Positions 13,168 to 22,994 are shown, counted from the stretch's first letter. The stretch: 64,000 nucleotides of DNA from Megalonaias nervosa (GCA_016617855.1 JAECUM010003293.1:1-64000), one strand, 5' to 3'. Program-made: numbers and translations. Notes: generated by a model not told the origin, from the letters alone.

Positions 13168-13625
13168 AGTTGTTTATGGGGGCGCTCTACGGACAATGGG
13201 AAAATACATTACAGACACCCCTGGGCACGTTTACAGACAAGATTTATACGGACAAAATCAAAACCCTGGGCACGTTTACGGACAATGGGAATTTTGTATA
13301 GGAATAATAAGAATGGAACAGGTGGGATGACGTCATGTTACTGGACACTTGCAACCATGTGGCAAGTGGCTGACCTGAATACACGCGGCAACCACTCTAG
13401 GTAGGGATAAATACAAAATAGACTGAGACATATACAACACAACCATAGATTGATGAACATCAATCTATCATACCCAAATTATAGAACCAACTAAAAAAAT
13501 TTAGGTAAGAGAATAATGCTTTTGAGAGTCAAGCATGAAATATACAATCGACTAAATGTTTTTAGGCAAGAAAGAATAACTATCTTTTCGAGGCATACGA
13601 AAGTGGCCCTGAAAAGGGCCTTTGG
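13168..13625 (+). repeat. Left terminal inverted repeat of Polinton 2
   Basis: Outer part contains short internal repeats of the pattern GGGCACGTTTACGGACAATGG at about 13,181, 13,227 and 13,271. Then come a TGACGTCA palindrome at 13,328, a block ACTGGACACTTGCAACCATG, the CCACTCTAGGTAGGG block at about 13,390, a spacer, and a histone-type stem-loop at 13,605-13,620 on the minus strand. The same order occurs inverted at 33,600-33,952, where the spacer is about 100 bp shorter. Confidence 0.85.
13605..13620 (-). terminator. Histone-type mRNA 3' stem-loop (minus strand), in left TIR
   Basis: Reads GGCCCTTTTCAGGGCC on the minus strand: a 6-bp perfect stem with a TTTC loop, fully matching the metazoan histone consensus GGYYCTTHTNAGRRCC. 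The flanks are CAAA and ACTTTC. A purine box CTCGAAAAGATA follows at 13,592-13,581, at the distance of a histone downstream element. It lies 29 nt after the stop of the minus-strand frame 13,876-13,649. Confidence 0.8.
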
Positions 13626-13648
13626 ATTTTTTCATTAGCACCATTCCG

Positions 13649-13876
13649 TTAAAATAGAGGACATCTCAATGATCTTCTTCTCTTTCTCAAACTTTGTCTA
13701 ACCTCTGGACCGTAGATGAGGACACGCTTCAGACAGCTCTCCACATAGCATCTTCTTTTCCAAACAGTCGTATCAGTGATCCGGATCATGCTCCATGATG
13801 ATTTAACATACATGGGTAAGTCCATACGTAACTGCATCGACGATACGATAGTAGAGGATTCAACATTTGTCCACAT
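13649..13876 (-). CDS. Small basic protein upstream of the left stem-loop, unknown function
   Basis: 75 codons from ATG at 13,876 to a stop at 13,649, with an Arg/Lys-rich end (SLRKRRRSLRCPLF). A minus-strand TATAAATA lies at 13,925-13,918, about 45 nt upstream of the start, and the histone-type stem-loop begins 29 nt downstream, so it is a compact gene with its own promoter and 3' end, transcribed toward the left tip. It is divergent from the gene at 14,150. No family recognised. The frame is intact, unlike most genes here. Function unknown. Confidence 0.55.
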   Translation of the reverse strand: MWTNVESSTIVSSMQLRMDLPMYVKSSWSMIRITDTTVWKRRCYVESCLKRVLIYGPEVRQSLRKRRRSLRCPLF

Positions 13877-14034
13877 CTTGTGACTAGAACAGATGAAGAG
13901 AATGAAGTGAACCGCATTTATTTATAGTGAAAGACCGGATCGAAACCGATTGAAATTGTTGAAAAATCCCAACACGCGTTACAAAATTCAGTCACTTCGC
14001 GGAGTCTGTCTTCCAATCCGAAGAAAGCTACTTG

Positions 14035-14056
14035 TGACGTCACATTCCCTATATAG
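14035..14056 (+). promoter_or_regulatory. CRE palindrome plus TATA box for the 14,150 gene
   Basis: TGACGTCA at 14,035-14,042 is followed 7 nt later by TATATA at 14,050-14,055. The same octamer recurs in the TIRs. This is a plausible promoter for the plus-strand gene that follows. Confidence 0.5.
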
Positions 14057-14149
14057 GTGCGCTAGCGTCTGTGCGCAGTGAATCGATGCGACAATGTTTT
14101 TTGAAACCTAATGGAAACAAAGAAGACAATGAATTGAGGTGCACCGTTC

Positions 14150-14737
14150 GTGCAGACGAGAAGCGATGGCATAGCAGCGGCTACCAAAGTTAGCACAGGG
14201 CTACTTCCAGAAGAGGTCGATTTTAATTGGGATTTAGTAGGTTTTCTCTCTTCGCAAGAATTTGTTCCGGTACCAGTACCTTCACCACCTTCTCCTACTT
14301 TACCACAGGTCGAGGATTTTAAGCAAAGACAGAAAGAAGAATTGGATAAATTTTTACAACAGCAGAAAGAAGCAGAACGAGCTTTTCTCCTTCAACAGCA
14401 ACAGCGAGAAGAAGAAGAGGAAAGAAGGAAACGACAGGAGGAAGAAGCAGAGAAGAAACAAGGTATAGGAGAGAAGGAGAACAGTGAACCTCAAACGGTA
14501 ACGGTACTATTAGACATTTTGGCAGAGTTAAGAAGTCTGAAACAAATGTATCAGACTTCTTTGTTACGACCCAAGAGAAAAAGACCTTCCCGAGGAAAAC
14601 AGTCCCACTCGGTTACTACACCTGAGATACCACCCCTAGTGATTTCTACCAAATCGTCGACAGGAGCAAGTCCAGAAGTAGGCCTTGGCTGTGGCAAAGA
14701 CTTATGGCAGTTAAAGCTGATTGCTTCTCGTTCCTGA
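14150..14737 (+). CDS. Glu/Gln-rich coiled-coil protein with histone-type 3' end
   Basis: 195 codons. The N-terminal third has a Pro-rich patch (PVPVPSPPSPTLP). The middle, about residues 55-105, is a charged Glu/Gln/Lys coiled coil with QQQ runs. A conserved-looking LLDILAELRSLKQMY helix follows, then a basic KRKRPSRGK patch. No in-frame ATG opens it: the frame begins after a stop at 14,135-14,137, with GTG at 14,150 only the first possible codon, so a spliced or lost start is likely. A perfect histone-type stem-loop begins 33 nt after the stop. Related low-complexity coiled-coil frames occur at the right end of the element. Possibly a scaffold or DNA-packaging helper; no real evidence. Confidence 0.6.
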   Translation: MQTRSDGIAAATKVSTGLLPEEVDFNWDLVGFLSSQEFVPVPVPSPPSPTLPQVEDFKQRQKEELDKFLQQQKEAERAFLLQQQQREEEEERRKRQEEEAEKKQGIGEKENSEPQTVTVLLDILAELRSLKQMYQTSLLRPKRKRPSRGKQSHSVTTPEIPPLVISTKSSTGASPEVGLGCGKDLWQLKLIASRS

Positions 14738-14769
14738 GTGTGTTCTTTGAAAGAAAACAAACACCCAAC

Positions 14770-14785
14770 GGCCCTTTTCAGGGCC
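14770..14785 (+). terminator. Histone-type mRNA 3' stem-loop
   Basis: GGCCCTTTTCAGGGCC with flanks CCCAAC before and ACCCA after, the canonical animal histone arrangement. The purine box TTCGAAAAGAG follows at 14,796-14,806. It lies 33 nt after the stop of the 14,150-14,737 frame. No AATAAA is seen between the stop and the loop. Confidence 0.85.
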
Positions 14786-14829
14786 ACCCACTTCTTTCGA
14801 AAAGAGTTATTATTCATTTTGGTAAAAAC

Positions 14830-15330
14830 CAATTAAAACTCAAAATCCCTTTTTTAACCCCATGATGTAAGTGTGTGAGTGCATGAGTGTAGGCCCTTAT
14901 TCTAAACAATCAAAACCAGGGGACACTTACGTTTTTCAGTCTGGTCTATTCTGGTACAAAGTTTACAATCCAAAGTCACAACACAACAGAACACTTTTTT
15001 AAAAAGTACAAAGACTTCTTCTGTATCTTCTTCTCTTGTCTCTCTCTGTTTTTTGAATTTCTTCACTTTCACAGTTTTTTCCTCCTCTTGTTCCTGACTT
15101 TTTTCTCGTGTTCTTTTCTATTCTGTCTTCTCTCTCTGGACGTGTCGGGGTTCTTCTTTTGCCGAGGGCACCTCTTCTTCTTCCTCCTCCTGCTCCTGTT
15201 GTTTCTTAGGGCAGTCTGAAGACCAATGTCCTTTCTCTTGACAATGATAACAGGTATCCTGACTTTTGTCTCATTTGACACTGGTCTTGCTTTTTTGACG
15301 GACAGATATTGAAAGTATCTTGACTTATCT
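14830..15330. repeat. Segment shared with Polinton 3
   Basis: Matches 51,650-52,110 and, inverted, 57,930-58,400: AAAACTCAAAATCCCTTTTT at 14,836, GAGTGTAGGCCCTT at about 14,884, CTGGTCTATTCTGGTACAAA at about 14,940, then the zinc-knuckle coding region. It shows that Polinton 2 and the arms of Polinton 3 share ancestry although their core genes differ. Confidence 0.8.
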
Positions 15331-15431
15331 CGAAAGGAGGGGGAGTAGTCCGTCGGCTTGTCTGAAGAAAACTTTCGTATGACTCCTTGCAACGCTCTGA
15401 TCAGAAGTTCGATCTGTGTATGGTCTTCCAT
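15100..15431 (-). pseudogene. CCHC zinc-knuckle protein, broken
   Basis: On the minus strand one frame reads SQDTCYHCQEKGHWSSDCPK at about 15,260-15,200, a perfect CX2CX4HX4C zinc knuckle. It is followed by a Glu-rich run and VPSAKEE..RHVQREK. A TGA sits shortly before the knuckle where the Polinton 3 copies have AGA. An upstream part in another frame begins MEDHTQIELLIRALQG at 15,431, so the gene needs a frameshift or intron. Zinc knuckles bind single-stranded nucleic acid. Their best-known home is retroviral Gag, but no Gag or RT lies near, and the same protein is present in both arms of Polinton 3. Confidence 0.7.
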
Positions 15432-15483
15432 CTTGCTGGTCGGCTTGATGGTGAAATGAATACTGAGAGGGAAGGCACCAGCG

Positions 15484-15606
<123 letters not shown>

Positions 15607-15673
15607 TGGTCTGACATGGATATATAGGGATCCATAGCGTTTCGAATGTAGTCATTTGACTTTTGCAGTCAAG

Positions 15674-18600
15674 ATGAAACGATCGCATCATTTTGTAAAG
15701 AAAGGAGAAGAAAGTAAGAGTAAGAAACGTGATTTATCGCCTCGCGTAGCTGAAGTCTTGGCTCAAACTCATGCGAGCGATTTTGAAGATGAGATGAGTG
15801 TGCCAGAATCCAGACCCAGAGAGTTTACACCCAACCAAAGTACGACATCACCACCAGTAAACCCTGAAACGTACTTTCACATTCGAGAGACCGACAAATG
15901 CTCCTCTACAAATCTTAGAACCACGGCCTACACGTACACGGTGAAGTTTAAAGATCTCAAGTCCGACGTACCGTTGGAGAAAGCAGAAGCGTTCGTCACC
16001 GATTTGTTAGATTCTTTGATAACCACATTGAAACGGCAATGTGGTGCCAAATAATATGATCTCTTGAGACTTTCCATTCATCACGACAGTTTGAAGTCCC
16101 CAGTTTGGATCGAGTTTAGCAGCCCGGCAGAAGTGACACTTCCAAAGTCATGGACACGATTCATCACGTCCAGCGATCCAACGACAAGTTGCACATCACC
16201 GACTGAAACAAGACACTGTTCATGACCACGTTTCTCTTTCCCAAGGGAGAGGACGCAAAAAGGTGTTATTAGTAGACGACCTTCACAGCACCAAAAAGAG
16301 CCTCGTCCGAATTGACAACCCTCAAGAGCAGATGCGTTTAGCCCGTGCCATCGTGGTGGGACGAACGTATGCCGACAAGAACGACACGGCAGAATGGAAA
16401 AGAGCCTTGGAAACTATTAAAAAATCTAGCCGAGCCAAACAATGAATAGAATCAGAACTCCTGTTATAGCAAGCGGGGCTATCCAAACATACCGCTTGTG
16501 GCATTCCTGAAATGCAAAAATTGCAAGACGTATTGGCTCCACGCTACACCTTGAAAGTGCACCCTCAAGAAGTGCGCGGGCCGCTCTTGTTTCGAGGCAA
16601 AAATTTCAAAGACGAAAAACACATTCACGTCTATCATCACGATGAACATTTCGATGCCATCACCAGTATCATTGCATTCCTGGGATACAATCATTACTGT
16701 GAGAAATGTGACTATGGCTATAACAATCGAGAGCAACAAAAGGATTGTGCATCGAAATGCTCAGGGTGTTTAGCCTAAAAAATCTGGACGAAGGACAAGA
16801 ACGAGTGCATTGACTAGCTTGTCAGCGCACGTTTGTCAGCCCTACCTGTTACTAACAACATCTAAATACGCAACATTCACAGCAGAAATGTGCTTGCCAG
16901 CTCCTGAGATTGTGCCCTACTTGTGGACAAGGCATACGTACCAACAGTGCCAAGGCGCACGTATGTCCAGGAAAGACGCGATGTCACATTTGTCGCCAAA
17001 TCGTGGACTTGGAACAAGAATGCTACATTCAAAAATACCATTCCAAACATGAAGAGGAAGAAGATGACCAGAAAAAGGCAATTTCATCTCTTTCCAGTTT
17101 GAATGCATGCAAGAGACTGGCATTCACATTCCTAATTTCTGCGTGGCTCACCGAGCGTGCGAGAAGTGCATCCAAGAGCCTATCTTTACTCATTGCCCTC
17201 ACTGTAGCACGATTCCTGGAGGATGTGAAAAAATCTTTCGGGGACCAAACACTCTGACCTATTTCGCCCAATGGATCTTAAACCCTATCGACGAGATGTG
17301 GAGTCAAGAGGACATCGAACGTTACGGAGATTGTTATCGCTATGCCACGGTGATGGCTCACAATTTCTCGGGATACAAAGGACAATTTCTTCTCAGGTAC
17401 TATACGGAACAAAGTACCAAACGTCCTAAAGTGACTTTGAACGGAGCCAAAATCATTTCCATTTAAGTGGGCCAAGTGCAGGTTAAAACTTCGATGAGTT
17501 ACTTGACCATGACTTTGAGCCTAATGCCTAAAACGTTTGGAATGACGGAAATGGCCAAAGGCTATTTTCCGCACTTTTTCAATACAAAAGCCAATCAACA
17601 CGTCGTTCTACCCCATTTTCCTGAGGCTCACTACTACGACCCCGACAACATGCTTACCGAACAATGAGAAGCTTTCTACGCTTGGTACCACGCTCACGTC
17701 TCGGAACTTTTCGAATTTCAGGAAGAAATGTTAAAATATTGTTCCGACGTGGACATTTTACGGCATTGCTTTGGAAAATTTCGAGAACTGTTCATGGAGC
17801 ACGGAGGGATCGACCCTTTGAAAGAAGCCTGCACCATTGCCAAAGCGTGTTCCTTAGTGTACCGCAAACGAATCATGCCCGAAAACACCTTGGCTGTCAT
17901 AAGTCCTCAAACGACGAATTTTGTCAAACGTCAGTACTCGGTCAAAGTTCTACGCTGGCTGCATTACTTGTGCGACAAGGAAGACAAATGGATCCAACAC
18001 GCTCGCAAAGGAGGAAGCGAAAAGACCATCGGAAAGTATTCGGTGGATGGCTGGGACTTAGGAAATCAAAAGATCGTGTACGAGTTTAACGGTTGCTTAT
18101 TTCACGGATGTCCCATCTGTTATCCTCAACGTGACACGACAAATCAGTTTTTACAACGGACCATGGAAGACTTATACCAGGTTGCTTGTCAGAGGCGATT
18201 GAAGTTAGAAGAGCAAGGATACTAAGTGGTGGAAATGTGGGAACACGAGTACAATCACCGCTTAAAAACCGATCCCGAGTTTAAGCGCATCGTGGAAAGT
18301 TACAAGCTGGTGGACTCTCTGAACCCAAGGGGCAGTTTGTACAACGGACGGACGAATGCCACCTGTTTGCTGTACCAAGCAGACGAGGAGAAAGGAGAAG
18401 AAATAAAATAATTGGATGTGTTTTCTCTGTATCCGTACGTGGGCAAATATTGTCACTTTCCTGCAGGGCACCATCAATTGCTGACGGAACACATTGACGT
18501 GGTAAACATTCGACAATACGAAGGATTGATCAAGTGTAAAATCTTGCCTCCCACGAACTTGTACCATTACGTTTAACCACACCATTGCAAGGGAAAACTG

Positions 18601-19679
18601 ATGTTTCCCTTGTGTCGTACTTGTGCTGAAACGTGGAACCAAGACCGACCTTGTCAGCATACACATGAAGAACGCGCCTTGACGGGAACGTGGAATTATT
18701 CAAATCTCCGGACCTAGGATACCAACTGTTAGAAGTGTACGAAATTTATCACGTTCCCAAGACAGAAACATACCGCAGAGGCGACGAGAATCAAAACGCC
18801 ACTTTCGCAGACTACGTGAATGCCTTTTTAAAACTGAAACAAGAAGAAATACTGGGAGCAACAATGCATCACTTTGGACCAGGTAGAGAAAAACGAACAA
18901 AGGCGATCGTTTGCCAAAGTGATGTTAAATTGTTTGTTGGGGAAAATGGCAAAACGACCGTGTTTACCCAAGACGGAGAACTTGACAGAACCTTCTCGCT
19001 ACTTCCAGATGAATCACGAAAAAACCAAACGCATGAAACACGTGGACGTCGTTTATGAGGACTTAATCCTGGTCAATTATGAAGAAGAACTGGACTTTGT
19101 AGAAGCCGACGAATTTGGAAATGTAATCATTGCGGCTTACATGACAGCCCATGCTCGCTTAAAACTGTACGAAACTTTGCAACTGTTAGGAGATCGTGTG
19201 CTGTATTTTGACACGGGCAGTTGCATCTACATCGATCGTCTGGGTCAACACAGCACCCTAAAATAGAAGGAGACCATTTAGGAGCCTGGACAGACGAGCA
19301 TCCCGACGACAAGATTCTAAGTTTTGCAAGTGGCGGTCCCAAAAATTACGGCTACGAATACCGAGACCCACAAGGAGAAGTGCAAACCGAGTGTAAAGTG
19401 AAAGGATTGACTCTCAATTATCGCACCAGTCGAGTGCTGAACTTTGGCGTATTGAAAGAAGCCTTGCAGTCTGGACAGGATGGACATTTTAAAGTGACCA
19501 CCCACGAACCGCATAAGATTGTACGTTTACCCACACACAAAATCGTTAGTCGTCCCTTGGAAAAAGTCTATCAGATCGTGTACCAGAAGCGAGTAAGGCT
19601 TCCCAATCACTTCACTTTACCGTACGGTCACGCCGATATTGGTCAGCATATAAAAAGGGACAACGTCCAAGACCGATAG
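15674..19679 (+). pseudogene. DNA polymerase B of Polinton 2, broken
   Basis: About 1,300 codons from ATG at 15,674, after a TATATA at 15,620. Blocks in order: N-terminal domain with KSPVWIEFSSPAEV at about 16,097; RTYADKNDTAEWKRAL at 16,366; YHHDEHFDAITSIIAFLGYN at about 16,632; Cys-rich zinc clusters at 16,700-17,030; Exo I region FQFEC at about 17,098; Exo II HNFSGYKGQFLL at 17,359; KTFGMTEMAKGYFPHFFNTK at 17,530; an endonuclease-like VDGWDLGN..VYEFNGCLFHGC at 18,040; motif A DVFSLYP at 18,415; motif B KVMLNCLLGKM at about 18,916; and motif C YFDTGS at about 19,205. In-frame stops (TAA and TGA) and several frameshifts break it. Acidic residues are changed in Exo I (D to Q), Exo II (D to K) and motif C (DTDS to DTGS). 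Confidence 0.85.
19649..19656 (+). promoter_or_regulatory. TATA box for the 19,712 gene
   Basis: TATAAAAA inside the end of the polymerase gene, 63 nt before the next ATG. This position fits a core promoter with a start site near 19,680. Confidence 0.45.
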
Positions 19680-19711
19680 TTCATTGTAACTACCAACACC
19701 AAGCGAGAAAG

Positions 19712-20107
19712 ATGAATCCTTTAAGAGAAGCACAATTCAAGTTCAATGATGCTCAAGTGCAGCGCGATGATGTGCCTTGTGATGGCTGGGATGCCATACG
19801 CTGTGCCCTCAGCGATTCAGTACCACATCATGGAAAGTTTGCTATGACTGTACTTACCATGGAAAGTGATGCTGTGCGTGTCAAACCTGGCGGATGCGAA
19901 AGCGATACCAATCATTATCGTACACCTTTTCACTTTACTGGTTTTCATGGTGGATGTCATCATTATGAAGCCATCCAGCTACCACCCTATGGATGTCATC
20001 CAAAACTGAGCAAACTCCTGCGGATTACACCTTACCCTCATCGAAATGATCCAGTGAAAGACGAATATTCTTTCCCTGTGCGATTGCCTGAAATACTGCA
20101 AATTTGA
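19712..20107 (+). CDS. OTU-like protein (tentative)
   Basis: 131 codons from ATG to stop, undisturbed. DVPCDGWDAIRCALSDSV at about residues 20-37 resembles the D-G-N-C-L-F-R-A box of OTU cysteine proteases, and GGCHHYEAIQL at about residues 82-92 resembles the C-terminal H-Y-x-x-V/I box with catalytic His. The catalytic Cys position appears to be Asp, so either the enzyme is inactive or the resemblance is misleading. Cellular and viral OTU enzymes remove ubiquitin. Preceded by its own TATA box; followed by the BIR frame. Alternative: an unrelated Polinton protein of unknown function. Confidence 0.4.
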   Translation: MNPLREAQFKFNDAQVQRDDVPCDGWDAIRCALSDSVPHHGKFAMTVLTMESDAVRVKPGGCESDTNHYRTPFHFTGFHGGCHHYEAIQLPPYGCHPKLSKLLRITPYPHRNDPVKDEYSFPVRLPEILQI

Positions 20108-20156
20108 AAGTCTGTTCCAAATTTTCCAAGGAAACTGACCAAAATATCCGTGAGGA

Positions 20157-20336
20157 CGTACCCCGGAAGAATTAGCTAGAGCCGGATTTATCTACTTGGG
20201 CGAAGGGGATAAAGTCAAGTGCTTCAGTTGCGGTGTGTCACTTCACAAGTGGAAGAAAAAAGATTCCTCTGACCTGGAACGAGCTCGATGGTCTCCGGAT
20301 TGCCACTACTTACCTTTAGTGGGACCTCGTCATTGA
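20157..20336 (+). pseudogene. BIR (IAP-repeat) domain fragment
   Basis: 59 codons ending at TGA 20,334-20,336. The sequence shows the BIR fold signature: ARAGFIYLGEGDKVKCFSCG, then LHKWKKKD, then ARWSPDCHYL. The zinc ligands are C-x2-C and the distal Cys, but the expected His of the E-H-A-R-W box is Arg here. A stop lies just upstream of RTPEELARAG, so the start is lost or spliced. BIR proteins block caspases and are greatly expanded in molluscs; baculoviruses also carry them. Here it sits between polymerase and ATPase genes of a Polinton, as acquired cargo. No RING is seen after it. Confidence 0.8.
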
Positions 20337-20360
20337 AGTTGCATACCATGCTGTTTTAGA

Positions 20361-20737
20361 AACCAGCTTGGCTAGGAGTCGAACGTTGGACAACACCTAG
20401 ACAAGTATTTAAACCCCATTTAAAAAATAATATTCAAAGATTACCAAACGAATTGCAAGAGAAGATCTACAAGGACATTTGGCAAGGACGTGTCAGAGCA
20501 AAATTTCAATGGGTGACTGAAGAACCTTTATGTCGAGAAATTCACTAAAGGAAATTGACAAAAGTCAAAAAACAAATCAGATTGTTCTGGATCAAGTGTG
20601 CGTTCTTCCGAATATTAGCTTTAGACCATTTATATTGGAAGATTTTAACGATATTCTTGACCGTTTCCTGGAATGGCAGTGGTCAGAAATTACTTTCTAC
20701 ATCCGTTGCTTTCGCTCTAGGAGAAGTGTTTGACTGA
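20361..20737 (+). pseudogene. Paralogue A of the 20,739 gene, broken
   Basis: First frame reads NNIQRLPNELQEKIYKDIW, closely parallel to NIRGLPVEMRECIYRELV in the next gene, then stops at about 20,546. A second frame at 20,555-20,737 continues with hydrophobic residues. The LP-x-E-x5-I core resembles the start of F-box or SOCS-type helices, but it is too short to claim. Tandem duplication with the next gene is the firm observation. Confidence 0.5.
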
Positions 20738-20738
20738 C

Positions 20739-21170
20739 ATGGTCATGGATACATTACAAGAGAACATTCGTGGTTTGCCTGTGGAGATGAGAGAATGCAT
20801 TTACCGAGAGTTGGTGAAAATACAAATGAAACGCAAAGAACAATTGCATCCGTTACGTCGCCGATGTTGGAATCACTGGTACCTGAATGGTATAAGAGGT
20901 CTGGTCCATTTCAAAGCGTTCCATTGGTCAGACATTGATGAATCGCGTGTTATTCATAAAGTTTTGGATGCCACTCATTCAACTTACAATGTGTTTCTAA
21001 TACACCGAATTCCGACGGACGAGTTAGAGGATTACCAAAATATTTTACACAGTGTTAACTTAGTTCAAAAGGAAACTTCTGTGCGACGTGTGGTGTGTGA
21101 GTTAGTGACTAAACATTTTTGGTGCGGTACTGAAATAAAACCGATGCTGTTCAAAAAGTACAGTTATTAA
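20739..21170 (+). CDS. Conserved tandem paralogue B, F-box-like start (tentative)
   Basis: 143 codons from the first in-frame ATG at 20,739 to TAA. The N-terminus reads LQENIRGLPVEMRECIYREL, an F-box-like helix pair also present in the broken copy just upstream. The rest (RRRCWNHWYLNGIRGLVHF, then TKHFWCGTEIKPMLFKKY) has no motif I know. The frame is intact. If it is an F-box protein it would recruit SCF ubiquitin ligases, which would fit the neighbouring BIR and OTU-like frames, but this is inference. Confidence 0.45.
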   Translation: MVMDTLQENIRGLPVEMRECIYRELVKIQMKRKEQLHPLRRRCWNHWYLNGIRGLVHFKAFHWSDIDESRVIHKVLDATHSTYNVFLIHRIPTDELEDYQNILHSVNLVQKETSVRRVVCELVTKHFWCGTEIKPMLFKKYSY

Positions 21171-21203
21171 CTTACACCAAGGAGGGTATTAAAACTGACT
21201 ACC

Positions 21204-21640
21204 ATGCCACAACCTCTACAGGAAAGAAAGATTCGTCAACTTTTAGGTACTGAAGATGTGTACGAGATGATGTGTGTGTACCTTGTGACTTACACCCTCA
21301 CTGGAAAGATATACATGACTGGTAAAGTTGGGGTTTCGAAGCTTGGACAAAAGAAGTGGCACGCTATGCCGAAGATTTGTCAACCTAAAAAATTAAAATG
21401 TTCAGTGAAAAAAAAAAAAAAAAAATTTTAAACCTATGTTAGTGACAGTATCAGAAGAAGAAGAAGAACCACTCTCTTCAGGACAGGACGGGACCGTCAT
21501 CGACATCCCTGAAAGACCATTCCAGGAGGACTCCTGTGTGACTGTGCCAAGGAGTGTAGAGACTCTAAGAACATTATACATTGTCCATACGATACTTCAT
21601 CTTGATCACCAAAAATGTTGTATAAAGACTTGTTTATATT
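21204..21640 (+). pseudogene. Unknown gene split at a poly(A) tract
   Basis: A frame from ATG at 21,204 (MPQPLQERKIRQLLGTEDVY) runs 75 codons into a run of 17 A at 21,409-21,425 and ends. Another frame continues from 21,436 with EEEEEPLSSGQDGTV. Slippage at the A run probably split one gene. No family recognised. Confidence 0.35.
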
Positions 21641-21815
21641 CCACTATGATCGTTTTGATGCCTTTTATTCATGTACTTAGCCATTTGGCCTTTATGTATT
21701 TTTGTCTTTCGTGTTGTTCACAATTAAAGATAGATATAAACGTGTCCTGAAAAAAAAGTATAAAAACTCTTGCCTTGTGTATTTTCGTGTCAAAAGTGAC
21801 ATTCCTTTCAGTAGT

Positions 21816-22544
21816 ATGGCTACCTCTATTGTCTCTGCTCCCTCTTCCTCCACTTTCAAACTTATTGACGAACACTTAGATCGAACCAGTTGGAAGGCCT
21901 TGTATCTTCGCCATCCCTTCAACATGCTCATTGCTGGAACCTGCGGTTCAGGCAAACCCGAATTTGGTAAACGTTTGATCAAACATAAACATCATTTGAT
22001 CGATCGTCCACGTCAACGAATCGTGTGGTGTTACAAACAGTGACAATCGGCGTACAGCCTTCTGTGAGAAAGTCAAGGCGATTCCATCGTCTTTGTGGAA
22101 GGCATTCCTGGCGAAGACTACGGGATCGTGCCTGATTCCAGTCAAACCCATCTGGTCATCTTCGACGACATGATAGGAGAAGAAGAAGAAGAAATTGAAC
22201 TCTGGTTTACGTGCAAAGGGCATCATCGTAATGCCAGTGTCATTTACATCACTCAAAATTTGTTTCAACAAAGTAAATCCCATCGCACCATCAGTCTCAA
22301 TGCTCATTACGTGGTCTTGTTTAAAAGCCCTAGAGATAAATCGCAAGTGCAAGCGTTAGCCAAACAGTTAGGAATTCCTTGGCTGACTCATGCGTACGAC
22401 GATGTCACTCAAACCCCACAAGCCTATTTACTCGTGGATTTAAAACCCACCACCCCCGATTATTTGCGATTTCGTACCCATCTGTTTCACCACTGGTGCC
22501 TTGACGGAGAGCCTGTCGTGTACACGTCCCCGTCGTCGACTTAA
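21816..22544 (+). pseudogene. FtsK/HerA-type DNA-packaging ATPase (Polinton 2)
   Basis: Starts at ATG 21,816. P-loop LIAGTCGSGKPEFGKRL at about residues 38-54 has the Walker A Thr/Ser replaced by Pro. Walker B is HLVIFDDMIGE at about 22,150. A sensor-like VIYITQNLF follows at 22,240. One stop and frame change lie at about 22,040-22,090; otherwise the 230-residue protein is whole. Intact homologues translocate genomic DNA into capsids. The protein is clearly different from the ATPases of Polintons 1 and 3 (GPCGSGKTQLL type). Confidence 0.85.
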
Positions 22545-22613
22545 CAACAACAACAACCAAACAAAGTCTACATAAAGCTCTGTCGCTTTGGGTCTGTCTC
22601 ACACATCGTCAAC

Positions 22614-22994
22614 ATGACGTCCCTTCAGTCTCATCTTCCCGTCAAATTGATTCGTGCCTTGTACGGCATCATTCGCGAGAAAAATCCACAAATACGTGCT
22701 CGTGTCTTAGAAGCTAGTCTCAAAGAAGTCTAACGATGGTTTGCGGTGACAACACTTCAATTACTGCAAGGCATCATTCAGATTCCACATCAAACCAAAC
22801 ATTTTTTGAGAGAAACAAAGTAGCCTGGACGCAATTATCCTTGCATCGACACTCAAACCGAAAAGCAAATCATTTTGAAACCTGGAGGTAGCGGTTCTCT
22901 AGGAGGTGTCATCATTCGTTTCCTCTTAAAATGGAATCCCAATGCTCCCAAAGTCCTACCCGAAAAAAAAACTCTCAACAACGTACCCAGATGA
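22614..22994 (+). pseudogene. pX-like minor virion protein, copy A
   Basis: ATG at 22,614. MTSLQSHLPVKLIRALYGII, then VTTLQLLQGIIQIPHQTKHF, then LKPGGSGSLGGVIIRFLLKW, with stops at about 22,731 and 22,820. The layout is a helical N-terminus, a basic middle, and a Gly-Gly junction before a hydrophobic tail. It matches the small adenovirus-pX/VI-like proteins of Polintons, whose GG sites are cut by the element's adenain-like protease. A second copy lies at 24,249-24,511. Confidence 0.55.

Noticed and set aside
15100..15330. Zinc knuckle as remnant of a retrovirus or LTR element
   Set aside because: No LTR, RT or protease is near, and the protein is shared by two Polintons in the same sub-terminal setting.
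20761..20860. Confident F-box domain call
   Set aside because: Only a short LP-x-E core is seen; retained as tentative wording only.
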